Source: Mixophyes australis | Taxonomy: Eukaryota; Chordata; Amphibia; Anura; Limnodynastidae | Assembly: GCA_036250195.1 (NCBI GenBank) | Contig: JAVHZZ010000009.1 | Location: 46,725,061-46,789,060 of the forward strand | DNA: 64,000 bases | Direction: 5' to 3' | In this document: positions 1 through 11,489 of the stretch, piece after piece | Position numbering within the stretch: the first letter of the stretch is position 1 | How the letters are laid out: the number at the start of each line of letters is the position of its first letter | Notes under the pieces: model-generated | What the model saw: only the letters and a program-made list of their open reading frames with translations | What the model was told of the DNA's origin: nothing | The model's database searches: none | Position numbers and translations under genes: made by a program

Positions 1-96
1 TCACCACTTCTTTATTCCATATTTGTTTTTATGTAGGTCATACTTTGCGCAAGTGTATTTGAATTTCCATTGTTGTATGTAGGGGTGGGACACCCC

Positions 97-3000
97 TTAT
101 AACTCTGTGCAGCATTGTTGACCTATTCTAGAGCAGCGCCATTTGAACCCTTGCGGTCTGTTAAACAACCTGAACGTAAGAAATTGCATAACATAGCCCC
201 CAGGTTCAACATCATCACAGTTCGTTTCTGGCATACCAGGTGACAGCATTTTTAGTTTTTGTTGTTGTTGCTTTAGCTGTCTGCTCATTTTTATAAGATA
301 TTGTACAGTCACTTCATTATTACACTTCACGTCGTCTTGTGGACTCACGATCAAATAAGGTTGTCGGCCGAACAGTATCTCAAAGGGGGACAGATTAAGA
401 GGAGGTCTAGGGGTGGTTCGAATGCTATGAAGGACTAGTGGCAAAGCTTCAGGCCACGCCAACCCAGTTTCAGCCATTAGCTTACCAAGCTTGTTCTTTA
501 TAGTACCATTTACTCTTTCCACCTTACCACTGGCTTGTGGTCGGTAAGGGGTGTGGAGTCTGCTCTGAATCCCATAAGCTTACACATATTTTGGAAGATA
601 TCACCAGTAAAGTGGGTACCCCTATCACTTTCAATGATTCTAGGGATACCGAACCTACACACAAACGCTTGTACAATTTTCTTTGCAGTGAACACAGCAG
701 TATTAGTGGCTGCTGGATATGCTTCTACCCAACCGGAAAACACATCAATACATACTAACACATACTTTAGATTCCTGCAAGGTGGTAATTGGATATAGTC
801 AATTTGTATTACCTGAAAAGGTCCGTCTGTAGGAGGGATGGCTCAGTTGGAATAGTTTTCCCGACATTTTTCCTCAAACAAGTAAGACATAACATTGCTT
901 TCTTACCAGCCTGAGAGGAAAATCCAGGAGCCCACCAGTATGCTCTCACCAGTTTGTACATACCTTCTTTACCCAGGTGAGTCAGACCGTGTGCTGCTTC
1001 AGCCAGGCTTGGATAATATGTTCGGGGGGCTACAGGCTTACCTTGTCCATCCCTCCAGAGTCCTGAGGATTCTTGACCACATCCCTTCGCCTTCCAGACC
1101 GCCTTTTCCTGCAGGGAACACAAATCTTGTATTTCAATTAATTTCTGCATGTCTAATGTCTAAAAAACCATCATAGTCTCGGTCGATACAGTCAGAGGTT
1201 GCCCTGCTGCCCATTTAGCAGCTTCGTCCGCCCTATTATTGCCCAATGACACCGGGTCTTCTTCAGAGGTATGGGCTTTGCACTTTATGACGGCTACTGT
1301 CTTGGGTAACTGTATCGCTGTCAAAAGTCCTTTTATGTGTTGTGAGTGTGCCACTGGCGTACCTGCTGCTGTCGTAAAGTTTCTAAGACGCCAAAGGGCC
1401 CCAAAATCATGCACTACCCCGAAGGCGTACCTAGAGTCAGTATATATATTAGCTGATTTACCTTCTGCCAACTCACACGTTCTCCTTAATGCTACTAGTT
1501 CAGCCACTTGGGCTGAGTGAGGTGGGCCAAGGGGTTCAGCTTCTACCACACCCTGATCGTCTACAACAGCGTAACCAGTACAGAGTTCTCCCATCTCTGT
1601 CTGTCTATGACAACTCCAGTCTGTATAAAACGTAAAATCAACATTTTCTAAGGGGGTGTCACGTATGTCGGGCCTTGCAGTAAAGGTCTGTTTCAGGTGT
1701 TCCAAACAATCATGCATATCAGTACTCTTACCTAACTCATCATCATCCAGGGTCTCCTCACCTCCCACCCTTTGTGTCTCTGGAGACACATATGGAAGGT
1801 ATGTAGCTGGATTTAAGGTGCTACATTGTTTGATGGTGATGTTTGAGGGTGCCATCAGAGCTAGTTCCCACTTTGTGAATCTAGCTGAAGAAACATGTCT
1901 GGTTTGAGCTGAATTTAACAGAGCTGATACAGCATGGGGTGTATAGACAGTTGAATTATGTCCTAATACTACCTCCTCGCTCTTACTTACCAGAAGAGTA
2001 GTTGCTGCTACACTTCTGAGACATGTTGGGAGTGATCTTGCCACAGTGTCCAATTGTGCACTGTCGTATGCTACCGGTCTGCTAGCGTCACCATGTTTCT
2101 GTGTGAGGACACCTGCTGCACAACCATCAGCTTCCGTACAGTATAGTTTAAAAGGCTTTTCATAATCAGGTATTCCCAATGCAAGTGCTCTAGTCAGACT
2201 ATCTTTGAGATTAAAGAACGCTTGCTCTGACTCTTCTGTGTGTACAACACGTTCTGGTTTTGAGGAAGAGACTAGCTCCTGCAATGGTAATGCCAGAATA
2301 GAAAAACCTGGGATCCAGGATCTACAGTATCCACACATCCCCAAGAAGGTACGAATTTGCTTCTGGCTCTGCGGCAGAGTCATGTGTTGTATGGCCTCAA
2401 TTCTGTCAGTCGTCACATGTTTTAGCCTATGGGTGAGACAGTGCCCTAAGTATTTGACCTTAGTCTGACATGGCTGTAACTTGTCCTTTGCCACCTTGTG
2501 CCCTGTTTGTGAGAGATGGAGCAACAACAATTTAGTATCATGTAAACATGACATAAAAGAATCAGAGCACAGCAACAAATCGTCCACATATTGAATCAGA
2601 ACAGACCCATTGCAGGGTTGAAAGGATTGCAAACAGTCATGTAAGGATTGGGAGAAAATACTGGGGCTGTCAATGAACTCCTGGGTAAGTCTGGTCCATG
2701 CTTATTGCACTCCCCGGTAGGAGAATGCAAAAAGGTATTGGCAGTCAGGGTGAGGAGGGACTGAGAAGAAAGCAGAACATAGGTCAATGACAGTAAAATG
2801 TCTAGCAGACGGTGGAATCTGCATGAAGATGACAGCCGGATTCGGCACTACGGGGAATTGGCTCTCAACAACTTTATTAATTCCCCTTAAGTCCTGGACT
2901 AATCTATAGCCCCTCCCCCCACTCTTCTTCACAGGGAAAATTGGACTATTTGCTGTGCTGGATGTACGAAGCAAAATCCCTTGTTGCAACAGCCTCTCAA

Positions 3001-3637
3001 TAACAGGATATACCCCTAATTCCACCTCCGGTTTTAATGGATACTGTGGGATTTTTGGAGCTATCCTACCACTTTTCAGATTTACCATGACAGGGGCTAC
3101 GTTTGCCATTAGTCCAGTGTCCTGTCCATCTCTGGTCCATAGTGAACCTGGTATTTCCAGCAACATCCCCTTTACTTGAGATGGACTTTGTTCTATAACA
3201 GTAGAGTGTAACATTAACCTTCGAGGGGTGTCCAATATATCCTGTACCTCATGCGCGACCTTCTCTGCTATGTCTAAGAACACACCATCTGAAGTACAGT
3301 GTATGACACATCCCATTTTACATAACAAGTCTCTCCCTAGCAAATTAGTAGGAGCCGCTGCAGCTAAGAGAAACGAATGCTTAGTATGGAGGGGCCCGAT
3401 AATAACTTGAGCGGGTTTAGTTAGAGGATAATGTAACACTCCTCCCGTTACCCCCATAGTTGGAATAGTTTTACTGGTCATCTGTAGATTAAAAGGAGAG
3501 GTTATCACAGATCTGGCCGCCCCTGTATCTACAAGAAAAGTTTGCTTCCTACCAGCTATGTCAACTATCATTGTTGGTTCTTCTCTCAGACTCTCAGTTA
3601 ACCTCACTGGCTGTAGACTACAGGTATGACCTGACCC
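97..3637 (-). pseudogene. pol: ERV A pro-pol, decayed
   Basis: Aspartic protease (DTGA at about 3520), reverse transcriptase with the YVDD motif near 2590, RNase H (TDSRYA near 1440), zinc-binding HHCC domain (850-990) and the D,D-35-E integrase core (around 500-760). The reading frame follows gag in the same phase after the UAG at 3638-3640. Compared with ERV B I see a nonsense codon at 2702-2704 inside RT and another at 1160-1162 between RNase H and integrase. There is a frameshift of about 7 missing bases near 830, and a second frameshift near 520-545 between the second Asp and the Glu region of integrase. The C-terminus runs into unrelated sequence near 160. Order and motifs make the family certain; no function is expected from this copy. 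Confidence 0.93.
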
Positions 3638-5141
3638 CTAGCGCTGACTATTGCTTTCCCGCACAGCATTTGCTGCTGTAATATGCGCAAGCAGGTGTGA
3701 GTCTTCTAGTCTATGTGAATCCCTCCTTGGAGGATATCTATGCGACCCTTCATTAGGATTATATCTTCCCTTAGTACAATCTTTCTTCATATGTCCTTCT
3801 TCTTTGCAGTTATAACATCTCAACATTCTACGTTTCCTATTATGTGGGTTATAGGCTGGTGGTCGTGTATGCATTCCCTCTAATGCTTGTATACTCACCG
3901 TCATCAACTTGTCACTCTTTTCTTCCTTTTCCCTAAAGATATTTTTATCATGCTCCACAGCAGACTCCCTAAGGGAATCTACTGTGATGCCTCTCCAATT
4001 AGGTAATGAGGTTTGTACTCTGGTTTTTAAATTTTCCCTAAGACCATCCGTTAGTACTCCTACAGCTACTTCCCTGTGATGTGGGTCCTCACCTATGTTT
4101 GATATCCCAGTGAACCGCGTTATCGCTGCTATAGCTCTACTAAAGTAATCTGATGCTGTTTCACTATCTTTTTGTTTTATGGTGAAAATCTTACTCCAAT
4201 TCGCTACTACTGGAAAATAGATGGCTAAATGTTTGACAATCTGTTCTATGTTCTCTTGATTAATCTCATCTGTCAAGGTGTCGTCTTCCTCCAACGAACA
4301 ATTTTTAATAAATTGTTGTACGTTAGTATTGGGAGGAAGACACGCCCTCAACACTACACGCCAATCCTTATCGGTTGGTTCGTGTGCATTTCCCAAGTTT
4401 TTAACAACCTTCTGACACTTAGCCAACTCTTTTCTAGGATCTGGGAATTCAGTCATAATGGAACGTAATTCTGATCTAGTCCAGGGACAATGCATTGTAA
4501 CATTTCTTAAAGGAACTACACCATCCTTATCCGCCTTCCCATTGGGAACTGATATTGTGCAGACTGGATACGTACCCACTGGTTCAATATCTTCAGGGTT
4601 AGCTACTTCAGTACTTTGAATATTGTCTCTCCTAGTGGTCACACTACTCTCACCTATTATCAGCCATTGCCCTCTTTCCATACTTACGCTGAACCTCTAA
4701 CATATTAACAGCATGGGCAATGGCTGAAATTACCGTGGGTTCATCCTCTTCTTCAGAAACACTTGCGCTGAGTTCCTCACGCTTCTCAACGGCTACTTCC
4801 GTTGTGTGCGCGCTTTTCGCCACGCCTACTTCCGCTGTGCACTCGCTGCTCTGCCACGTGTTGCCTTCCATTTGCCAAAATTTTAAACAGTCATTATGTT
4901 TATTTCTCACTTTTATTGACTTAATCAACCACACTTTATATTTTACGTTATTTAGTACCTCTGCATTAAAACTCCCTATTGTTGGGAAAGGCCTAACACA
5001 ATCTTTGGTCATCTTGACCCACGTGTCGCAATACGCAGTTGCGTATGCACCATATTTCTTACACATAAGAAATCTCGCTGAACCAATAGGCCCTTGCTTA
5101 GGCAGTACCTCGGCCATCTCTAGCGTCTGCTTAGCACCCAT
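3638..5141 (-). pseudogene. gag: ERV A gag, frameshifted
   Basis: The start MGAKQTLE at 5141 has glycine at position 2, as in N-myristoylated matrix proteins. A matrix-like part is followed by an acidic linker, a capsid-like region and one CCHC zinc knuckle (CYNCKEEGHMKKDC, near 3770-3812). The frame changes near 4670, just after a segment that aligns with B gag, so the protein is interrupted. Compared with copy B it lacks about 34 residues after the ELSAS stretch, including the PPPPY late-domain motif that B keeps. The gene ends in UAG followed by G, and pol continues in the same frame. In a functional relative, gag would build the virion core and bind genomic RNA. Confidence 0.88.
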
Positions 5142-6155
5142 GTTGAACAATAGGGTCCCAGTAATATCACAATATCCTGCCACAAAAATAGGGTTCCAGA
5201 AATATCACAATTTCAACACTAATTTGAAATTAGCCACTAACCTGCCCCTAATTTCAACACTCTGCTACCCGCAATCTACCGCTAGAGACATTTTACTGGC
5301 CGTGAACGTATTTGCTACAAGCCGCGTCCACTCGCTTCCTCTCGTATTGAACGAGGACCCCTAATACAGAAATATCAATGCGGACTAAAGGGTTATCAGC
5401 TCCTCGATTACCCCTGACTCTCCAACAAAATCTGTCGAGTTTATTACGCCTGGTAGTATCTGGTAAAGTCAATTACCAGCCTTACCAACGTAATTCCTCC
5501 CCGTTACCCCCAAGTCGCAATCACGGCTTTCCTTGCCATGTGGTGCAATTGCAATGCTTAAAGCTTATCAGTAAGCGATGCGATTACCCTTGGGTGCACG
5601 TCACGAAAACTCGCTTGGTTTCCGCCCCCGGTATACCTGCCTTGTATAACGTACACCAGTTGGGCACCTGCCTCGTCAGACAGCAACTGACACTCTATTC
5701 AACAATAGATCAAACCTTAGTGTATTTAAAGCCAACAAATCACACGACATACACCTTTTCTGCGCAGAAAATCAAAGTTCCCAACAATAGTAATAATGTC
5801 CCAAAGGTTTTCACAAGTAATTATATTATGCACATATAATAACTATCAAGACGATTGTTTAACCACGTGGCAAATCTACCGGAAGTTCGCGTACGCAAAG
5901 CAGGAAGTACACTTATGCTAAGCAATGCAATACAGTTAAAACGCACAATGACAGTAAAAATAAACAGTTTTCTCTTTTGTCCCTAGATTCAGTTAGCGTA
6001 CCTTAGATAATGCAAAATGGACATTCGGTTTCACAACACAGAGTAAAATTCAGGTTTTGAACACATTGCGTTCTTACCCCTATATGACGCGTCTCAACCC
6101 TTTGTTGGGGAACCGAAATCCGTTGGTCTTGCGTATCGTCCGGCAACGAAACCTC
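5142..6155 (-). other. ERV A untranslated leader
   Basis: About 1 kb between the primer-binding site and gag. It is alignable by eye with the B leader (37309-38444), for example the block around TTCTGCGCAGAAAA near 5755-5770. B carries a partial tandem duplication here that A lacks. The leader would hold the packaging signal and splice donor, but I cannot define either. Open frames on both strands here look like chance. Confidence 0.7.
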
Positions 6156-6173
6156 CAAACTCAAGAGCCCCCA
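6156..6173 (-). promoter_or_regulatory. ERV A primer-binding site, tRNA-Pro-like
   Basis: On the minus strand, three bases after the LTR end, the sequence begins TGGGGGCTC. This matches the start of the tRNA-Pro primer site of gammaretroviruses but diverges after about nine bases. Copy B has the same start with one or two more matching bases. Confidence 0.65.
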
Positions 6174-6176
6174 AAT

Positions 6177-6682
6177 TGTTATGAGCGTTTTGTCGCTATC
6201 CAACACGATTGTCGAATCTCGATTTGTGTTTCCAACGCACAAATATTTATTCTCAAAAAGTAGCAGAATATATTCAAGCAAAATAATAATAAGTACAGCC
6301 GTTACTTATCGCAGGCGCTCTGGATCCAGTGTACAGTCATTCAATCCTGAAGTCTGTGGTCAAGGTGACTGAACACTACATGAGAGCTACTGCTTATATG
6401 AAAACAGAGATACAGTAAAACAATGCAGGTGGTATAGCTTGCTTCTATTGGTCCAGGCATCAGGAGGGTCCAGGGAGTTACACATCATAGGCTGATTCAA
6501 TCAAAGGAATCCAAAGGTGGGGGTCTCTCCAGGGGATGAGCTCTGTTCTTCCCGCCACACTCCAATTACATTCAGTCTATTAGCATTTGACAGTTAATAT
6601 CATATTAAAGGTTTATTCCCTGACATCAATAGCTAGAGTATGCAATGTGCGATCTCTTCGCCGAATGCACCGAACAGCTGCT
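6177..6682 (-). repeat. ERV A 5' LTR, proximal part (R/U5 side)
   Basis: The LTR end is TGT...ACA. This piece holds the primer-site end of the LTR. The LTR is cut after 6682 by element E, whose target duplication CTGCT is 6678-6682 and 28913-28917. Together with 28918-29255 it gives 844 bp, close to the 839 bp of the ERV B LTRs, which confirms the join. Confidence 0.92.
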
Positions 6683-7346
6683 TGTCACGATTTGCACTCT
6701 GCAGCTGCTGTCTGCAGTGACTCTATTGGATTTGGTATGCTTTCCACTTGTAGTACCACTGCCCACCAAAGGGGCCACTGTGCTACTTGATTATTCTCCT
6801 TGATCACTGGGAGTGGTTTCAGCTGCATGAGGCCTATTTATACCTGCCTGCTTCAAACAGTCTGGGCCAGATCATCAGGTCATTCCGAGGAGCATTCCCT
6901 GTGCTCAGCGTCTATCTGCTATCTGGACTCCTGCATATTTCTTCGTTGAAATCCACTATTTGCTGTTACCTGTGTCCTGGACTCCTGCATGTTCAACCAT
7001 TATACCTGGTACTTGTAGTTCTACGCTGCCTGTTGAAATCCACTATTTGCTGTTACCTGTGTCCTGGACTCCTGCATCTTCAACCATTATACCTGGTACT
7101 TGTAGTTCTACGCTGCCTGTTGAAATCCACTATTTGCTGTTACCTGTGTCCTGGACTCCTGCATCTTTAACCATTATACCTGGTACTTGTAGTTCTACGC
7201 TGCCTGTTGAAATCTACTATTGCAGTTACCTGTTTCTCATCTGCACTTTGAACTGTCTCATGAGTTACCTTGTCATCTCTGTTTATTAATAAACTCACTA
7301 TAACCACTTATCTCCTCTCCGTGGTCATACCTGGGAAATCCTGACA
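6683..7346 (+). repeat. E 5' LTR
   Basis: 664 bp, bounded by TGTCAC and TGACA. The TATA-like TATTTATA is at 6835-6842. The segment GGCCAGATCAT at 6865-6875 lies 30 bp downstream, where transcription should begin, and is the exact reverse complement of the primer site at 7349-7359. An 87-bp tandem repeat fills about 6946-7225 (three full units and a partial fourth), each containing TGAAATCCACTATTTGCTG. An AATAAA is present near 7287. Confidence 0.93.
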
Positions 7347-7348
7347 GT

Positions 7349-7359
7349 ATGATCTGGCC
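7349..7359 (+). promoter_or_regulatory. E self-complementary primer-binding site
   Basis: ATGATCTGGCC two bases after the LTR. It matches no TGG-type tRNA primer site, but is the exact 11-base reverse complement of the predicted 5' end of E's own transcript (6865-6875). This is the Tf1/sushi self-priming arrangement. Confidence 0.82.
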
Positions 7360-7919
7360 ATAAAACCAAGCCTGCTGCTGCACGGCTTTCATCTCTTTTG
7401 GAAAGGATTTCCAGGGAAGTGACCTACTCCGTTTCCAACATTAAGACCATGGCTGCTATTTCCTCAGAAAATTCCCTGTTCCAGTTGCTCCAAGTGGACA
7501 TTCTTCAACTTCGCACTCAAATAGCGCAAGTATCTTCCTTGCTGAACCAAGTGCTTAAGCAACTTCCAGTTTCCACCCCTAATACATCCTGCTGTAAGGA
7601 GTCTAACTATGCTGCTAACATTTCATTACCAAATTTGTCTGCCTTTGACTCTCTGCAAGCAGTACCTCCCAATATTCCTGTAACAAATTCCAGGTTTTCA
7701 GGTGCTCCACGCCTTCACCTGACCGAAGAGGAGCGATGGCGCAGGATGACCTACAAACTGTGTCTTTACTGTGCCAGTGATGTACATTTTTTACAGGATT
7801 GCCCGCTCCGTAGACTCCGACCATCTTCAACCTCTATCTCCAGCTCTAAATTACAAGCTTCTGTTTTCATTCCAGACATGTTATCTGCTCCCATGAGAAC
7901 CCAGGTTCCCCAGTTCAAC

Positions 7920-8885
7920 CCAGAGGGGGCGCTGCCCTTAAAGTCTGCTCCAGAGGGGGCGCTGCCCTTAAAGTCTGCTCCAGAGGAGGCGCTGCCCTTA
8001 AAGTATGCTCCAGAGGGGGCGCTGCCCTTAAAGTATGCTCCAGAGGGGGCGCTGCCCTTAAAGACTTCTCCAGAGGGGGCGCTGCCCTTAAAGACTTCTC
8101 CAGAGGGGGCGCTGCCCTTAAAGACTTCTCCAGAGGGGGCGCTGCCCTTAAAGTCTGCTCCAGAGGGGGCGCTGCCCTTCCAGTCCGCTCCAGAGGGGGC
8201 GCTGCCCTTCCAGTCCGCTCCAGAGGGGGCGCTGCCCTTCCAGTCCTCTCCAGAGGGGGCGCTGCCCTTAAAGTCTGCTCCAGAGGGGGCGCTGCCCTTA
8301 AAGTCTGCTCCAGATGGGGCGCTGCCCTTAAAGTCTGCTCCAGAGGGGGCGCTGCCCTTAAAGTCTGCTCCAGAGGGGGCGCTGCCCTTAAAGACTTCTC
8401 CAGAGGGGGCACTGCTCTTAAAGACTTCTCCAGAGGGGGCGCTGCCCTTAAAGTCTGCTCCAGAGGGGGCGCTGCCCTTAAAGTCTGCTCCAGAGGGGGC
8501 GCTGCCCTTAAAGTCTGCTCCAGAGGGGGCGCTGCCCTTAAAGACTTCTCCAGAGGGGGCGCTGCCCTTAAAGACTTCTCCAGAGGGGGCGCTGCCCTTA
8601 AAGACTTCTCCAGAGGGGGCGCTGCCCTTCCAGTCTGCTCCAGAGGGGGCGCTGCCCTTCCAGTCTGCTCCAGAGGGGGCGCTGCCCTTCCAGTCTGCTC
8701 CAGAGGGGGCGCTGCCCTTCCAGTCTGCTCCAGAGGGGGCGCTGCCCTTCCAGTCTGCTCCAGAGGGGGCGCTGCCCTTCCAGTCTGCTCCAGAGGGGGC
8801 GCTGCCCTTCCAGTCTGCTCCAGAGGGGGCGCTGCCCTTAAAGACTTCTCCAGAGGGGGTCCTGTCCCTCCAGTCTGCTCCAGAA
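7920..8885 (+). repeat. 30-bp coding tandem array, about 32 units
   Basis: The unit is CAGAGGGGGCGCTGCCCTTA plus a ten-base variable end, translated PEGALPLKSA, PEGALPLKTS or PEGALPFQSA. Variant types occur in runs, indicating local unit duplication. The period is a multiple of three, so the frame is kept, and other frames also stay open by periodicity. Confidence 0.97.
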
Positions 8886-9345
8886 GAGTTGCCAGTCCAT
8901 GCGGTCCAGCCCGAGTTGCCAGTCCATGCGGTCCAGCCCGAGTTGCCAGTCCATGCGGTCCAGCCCGAGTTGCCAGTCCATGCGGTCCAGCCCGAGTTGC
9001 CAGTCCATGTCCATGCGGTCCAGCCCGAGTTGCCAGTCCATGTCCATGCGGTCCAGCCCGAGTTGCCAGTCCATGCGGTCCAGCCCGAGTTGCCAGTCCA
9101 TGCGGTCCAGCCCGAGTTGCCAGTCCATACGGTCCAGCCCGAGTTGCCAGTCCATGCGGTCCAGCCCGAGTTGCCAGTCCATGCGGTCCAGCCCGAGTTG
9201 CCAGTCCATGCGGTCCAGCCCGAGTTGCCAGTCCATGCGGTCCAGCCCGAGTTGCCAGTCAATGCGGTCCAGCCCGAGTTGCCAGTCAATGCGGTCCAGC
9301 CCGAGTTGCCAGTCCATGCGGTCCAGCCCGAGTTACCACTTGGTG
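8886..9345 (+). repeat. 27-bp coding tandem array, about 17 units
   Basis: The unit begins GAGTTGCCAGTCCATGCGGT and encodes PELPVHAVQ. Two neighbouring units carry an extra six bases (VHVHAVQ), near 9008 and 9042. The array directly follows the 30-bp array in the same frame. Confidence 0.97.
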
Positions 9346-9570
9346 CTGTCTGCCCTCAGGCTTCTCAAAGTGCTGTCTGCCCTCAGGCTTCTCAAAGTGC
9401 CGTCTGCCCTCAGGCTTCTCAAAGTGCCGTCTGCCCTCAGGCTTCTCAAAGTGCCGTCTGCCCTCAGGCTTCTCAAAGTGCTGTCTGCCCTCAGGCTTCT
9501 CAAAGTGCTGTCTGCCCTCAGGCTTCTCAAAGTGCTGTCTGCCCTGAGGCTTCTCAGTGTTGTCTGCCCC
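9346..9570 (+). repeat. Second 27-bp coding tandem array, about 8 units
   Basis: The unit is CTGTCTGCCCTCAGGCTTCT plus CAAAGTG, encoding CPQASQSAV. The last unit has lost two bases (near 9556), which moves the capsid-like part into another frame. Confidence 0.95.
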
Positions 9571-10183
9571 GAGGCTTCTCTCAGTGCTGTCCCTGCCAAG
9601 CCTGCTACCCAGTCCGGGCCTGCTGCCAAGTCGGAGCTACCACCTACGTTCAATGGGGATATTCAGCAATTTCATGCCCTCATTAAGTTTTGTATATCCT
9701 ATTTTCCCTTTGTATTTGACCTCCTTGATACCCAACGAAAGCAGGTGTTTTACATGTTGGCCAACTTTACAGGGGAAGCTCTGGAATGGGCAGAGCCCTT
9801 AATTGAAACCCAAGATCCCATTCTGTCTGATTTACAGCTTTTTACTGAGGCCGTGATCAAAGAATTTACACCAGCACCTGCTATTCTCACTCCCAGTGCT
9901 TCATCTATGCCACATGTTCTATCTCCAGCTACTCCCACTTTGAGATTATCGTTTTCTTCACTCCATTTCCAGCAACCCTCTAAAAACCATAAAAAGAAAG
10001 TGAAGAGGAAGAAGAAGAAAGATTCTCCTGGATCTCAACTCCCCTGTGGTGTGGTTTCTATACCCTTCCCGTCCTTGCATGAAGACTTCTCAAATACATG
10101 CCCAATTCTGGACTATGACTCTGACTTTTCTGACCATTTCTAGTATTTGGGCGTCTGGAATCCGCCCTTTAAGGAGGGGGTAC

Positions 10184-10258
10184 TGTCACGATTTGCACTC
10201 TGCGGCTGCTGTCTGCAGTGACTCTATTGGATTTGGTATGCTTTCCACTTGTAGTACC
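10184..10258 (+). repeat. E 3' LTR, first 75 bp
   Basis: Starts TGTCACGATTTGC directly after the purine tract AAGGAGGGGGTAC. It is interrupted after 10258 by element F (target duplication GTACC, 10254-10258 and 28319-28323) and resumes at 28324. 75 + 589 bp equals the 664 bp of the 5' LTR. Confidence 0.95.
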
Positions 10259-10473
10259 TGTCACGGGCACTAGGAGTCTTTACCCAGGGATCACCAGGTG
10301 GTAGGCTGACCAGAGCAATATAGATGGTAATAGGATACTCTGGTAGCTGGGTGATCACGGAACAGGAAATGATGGATGATGAGATGCTCAGGAAAGTCTA
10401 TGACTAGCAGCACTGGTAATATGGAGGAAATAATACACGAGGAACTGTATGGACAAGGGCACGTGAAGGTAGT

Positions 10474-10733
10474 CAGTGGTCTGCGATAGCAAGTTGTACC
10501 ACTGCTATGGTGAGGAGGAATGTCCAACAGAAACAAGGAGGTGATGAGAGTCAGCGGTCTGCGGATAGCAGGTTGTACCGCTGTCTGAGTGAAGGAATGG
10601 AATCCAAGTGGAGGTATCTGGGTAGTCAGTGGTCTGCGGTAGCAAGTTGTACCACTGCTATGTGAGAGGATACTGGAACAGGTGATACCGGAAACAGGGA
10701 TCAGTGGTCTGACATCAGCAAGTTGTACCACTG
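10474..10733 (-). repeat. Four tandem hairpins in the F LTR
   Basis: Hairpins at 10474-10504, 10552-10583, 10627-10657 and 10702-10733, spaced about 75-78 bp. On the minus strand each has the stem CAGTGGT/ACCACTG with a loop containing ACAACTTGCT. In the second, the stem is CAGCGGT/ACCGCTG: both sides changed together. The same four, including one member with the paired change, recur in the 5' LTR and in the solo LTR at 52520-52782. They lie inside the predicted transcript. Confidence 0.85.
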
Positions 10734-11489
10734 AATATATATGTGAGGAGGTGCACGGGGAGAGACTGCAACACAGAATATACACAGGCACCTTATACAC
10801 GATCCACAGTAATATGCACAATATATATATATATAAATGACTGAGCAGGTCTGCAAATCTAGAAAGTCTCTTGAAGTAGTCCAGCACAAGATAACACAGT
10901 CAATGATGGCAATAGACTCAGCGGATAGCAGACTCCAGAGAGAACCAAACACAGTCCAGCAAGATATGCAATACACCAGCACAGTCAATGAGAAGTATGC
11001 ATACCGTGGTTCAGAAGCAGGCAGTCAGATAGGAGTGCAGCGATACCTGAGCGGCAGGAGGCCGGCTGGATGAGAAGTCCCTGGATGGGTGAGGCAGCGG
11101 TCTAGTAGGTGCAGCGCACAGGTGAGTAGACCAACAGGGACACGAATCCACAGGAATCAGCAACACGTGGAACTGGACTCATAGAGGACCCAGGAGAATG
11201 GAGATGATCCAGCAGAGGGGTAGTAGATGAGATACGAATCCAATGCTGACAGGAGGGTAGAGACCAGTGGAACACGTGAAGGCGTGGAGAGCGGATCAGC
11301 AGGAGATGGACGATAGCGCTGACCACAGCAGCAGGACTCTGCGGGCACACGGAGGTAACCAGTAGCAACCAAAGGTACCAACAGCGATGGGACACAGGAG
11401 AGCAGAGCAGACCAGGAGCTGTTGATCACGAAGTGTAGCAGATGGCAATGAAAGCAGCAGTCTCGAGGAAAACACAGAAGAGCTGAGAT

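Larger units (their letters stand above)
1..6682 (-). mobile_element. ERV A, body and proximal part of its 5' LTR
   Basis: Minus-strand endogenous retrovirus. Read from right to left it has an LTR piece, a tRNA-Pro-like primer site, a leader, gag, then protease, reverse transcriptase, RNase H and integrase. The integrase C-terminus loses similarity to the sister copy B near base 160, so env and the 3' LTR are deleted or lie beyond the window; bases 1-96 show nothing recognisable. The element is the same family as ERV B at 36449-50702, which is the comparison used to spot its lesions. The rest of its 5' LTR lies at 28918-29255, beyond the nested E insertion. Gag and pol share a frame and are separated by UAG, a gammaretrovirus-type arrangement. 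It is inactive by stops and frameshifts. Confidence 0.9.
7449..10143 (+). pseudogene. E gag-like gene: zinc knuckle, repeat array, capsid-like domain; one frameshift
   Basis: The first in-frame ATG is at 7449 (earlier codons have none). Order: a hydrophobic/coiled N-terminus (LLQVDILQLRTQI); a CCHC knuckle (CLYCASDVHFLQDC near 7757-7800) preceded by EEERWRRM; then three tandem arrays with units such as PEGALPLKSA, PELPVHAVQ and PQASQSAVC; then a capsid-like domain (FNGD..., EALEWAEPL, DPILSD; about 9645-9880); then a lysine-rich stretch (KKKVKRKKKK) and an acidic end. The capsid part aligns by eye with F gag (KYDGD, QALAWASPL, DPILQD). In F and G the knuckle follows the capsid; here it precedes it. 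A two-base loss near 9556 shifts the frame before the capsid part. No pol follows. Confidence 0.82.

Noticed and set aside
4720..5364. 214-residue plus-strand ORF
   Set aside because: Antisense to ERV A gag, no recognisable features.
6787..7170. 127-residue ORF, repeated at 28353-28736
   Set aside because: Lies in both E LTRs and follows the 87-bp tandem repeat.
7766..9289. 507-residue minus-strand open frame opposite the E repeats (and 7915-8412, 8838-9317)
   Set aside because: Periods of 30 and 27 bp keep several frames open on both strands; there are no non-repeat domains and the sense frame carries the zinc knuckle.
8899..9345. MRSSPSCQS-type repeat protein in another plus frame
   Set aside because: Out-of-frame reading of the 27-bp array. 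Only the part after about 9556 in this frame is real gag-like sequence, because of the two-base loss.
7920..9570. CRISPR-like array
   Set aside because: Units are directly adjacent with no unique spacers and are coding; the context is a eukaryotic retrotransposon.
10291..10887. 198-residue hydrophobic minus-strand ORF, repeated at 16641-17237
   Set aside because: Lies wholly inside both F LTRs, crossing the hairpin repeats; identical only because the LTRs are.
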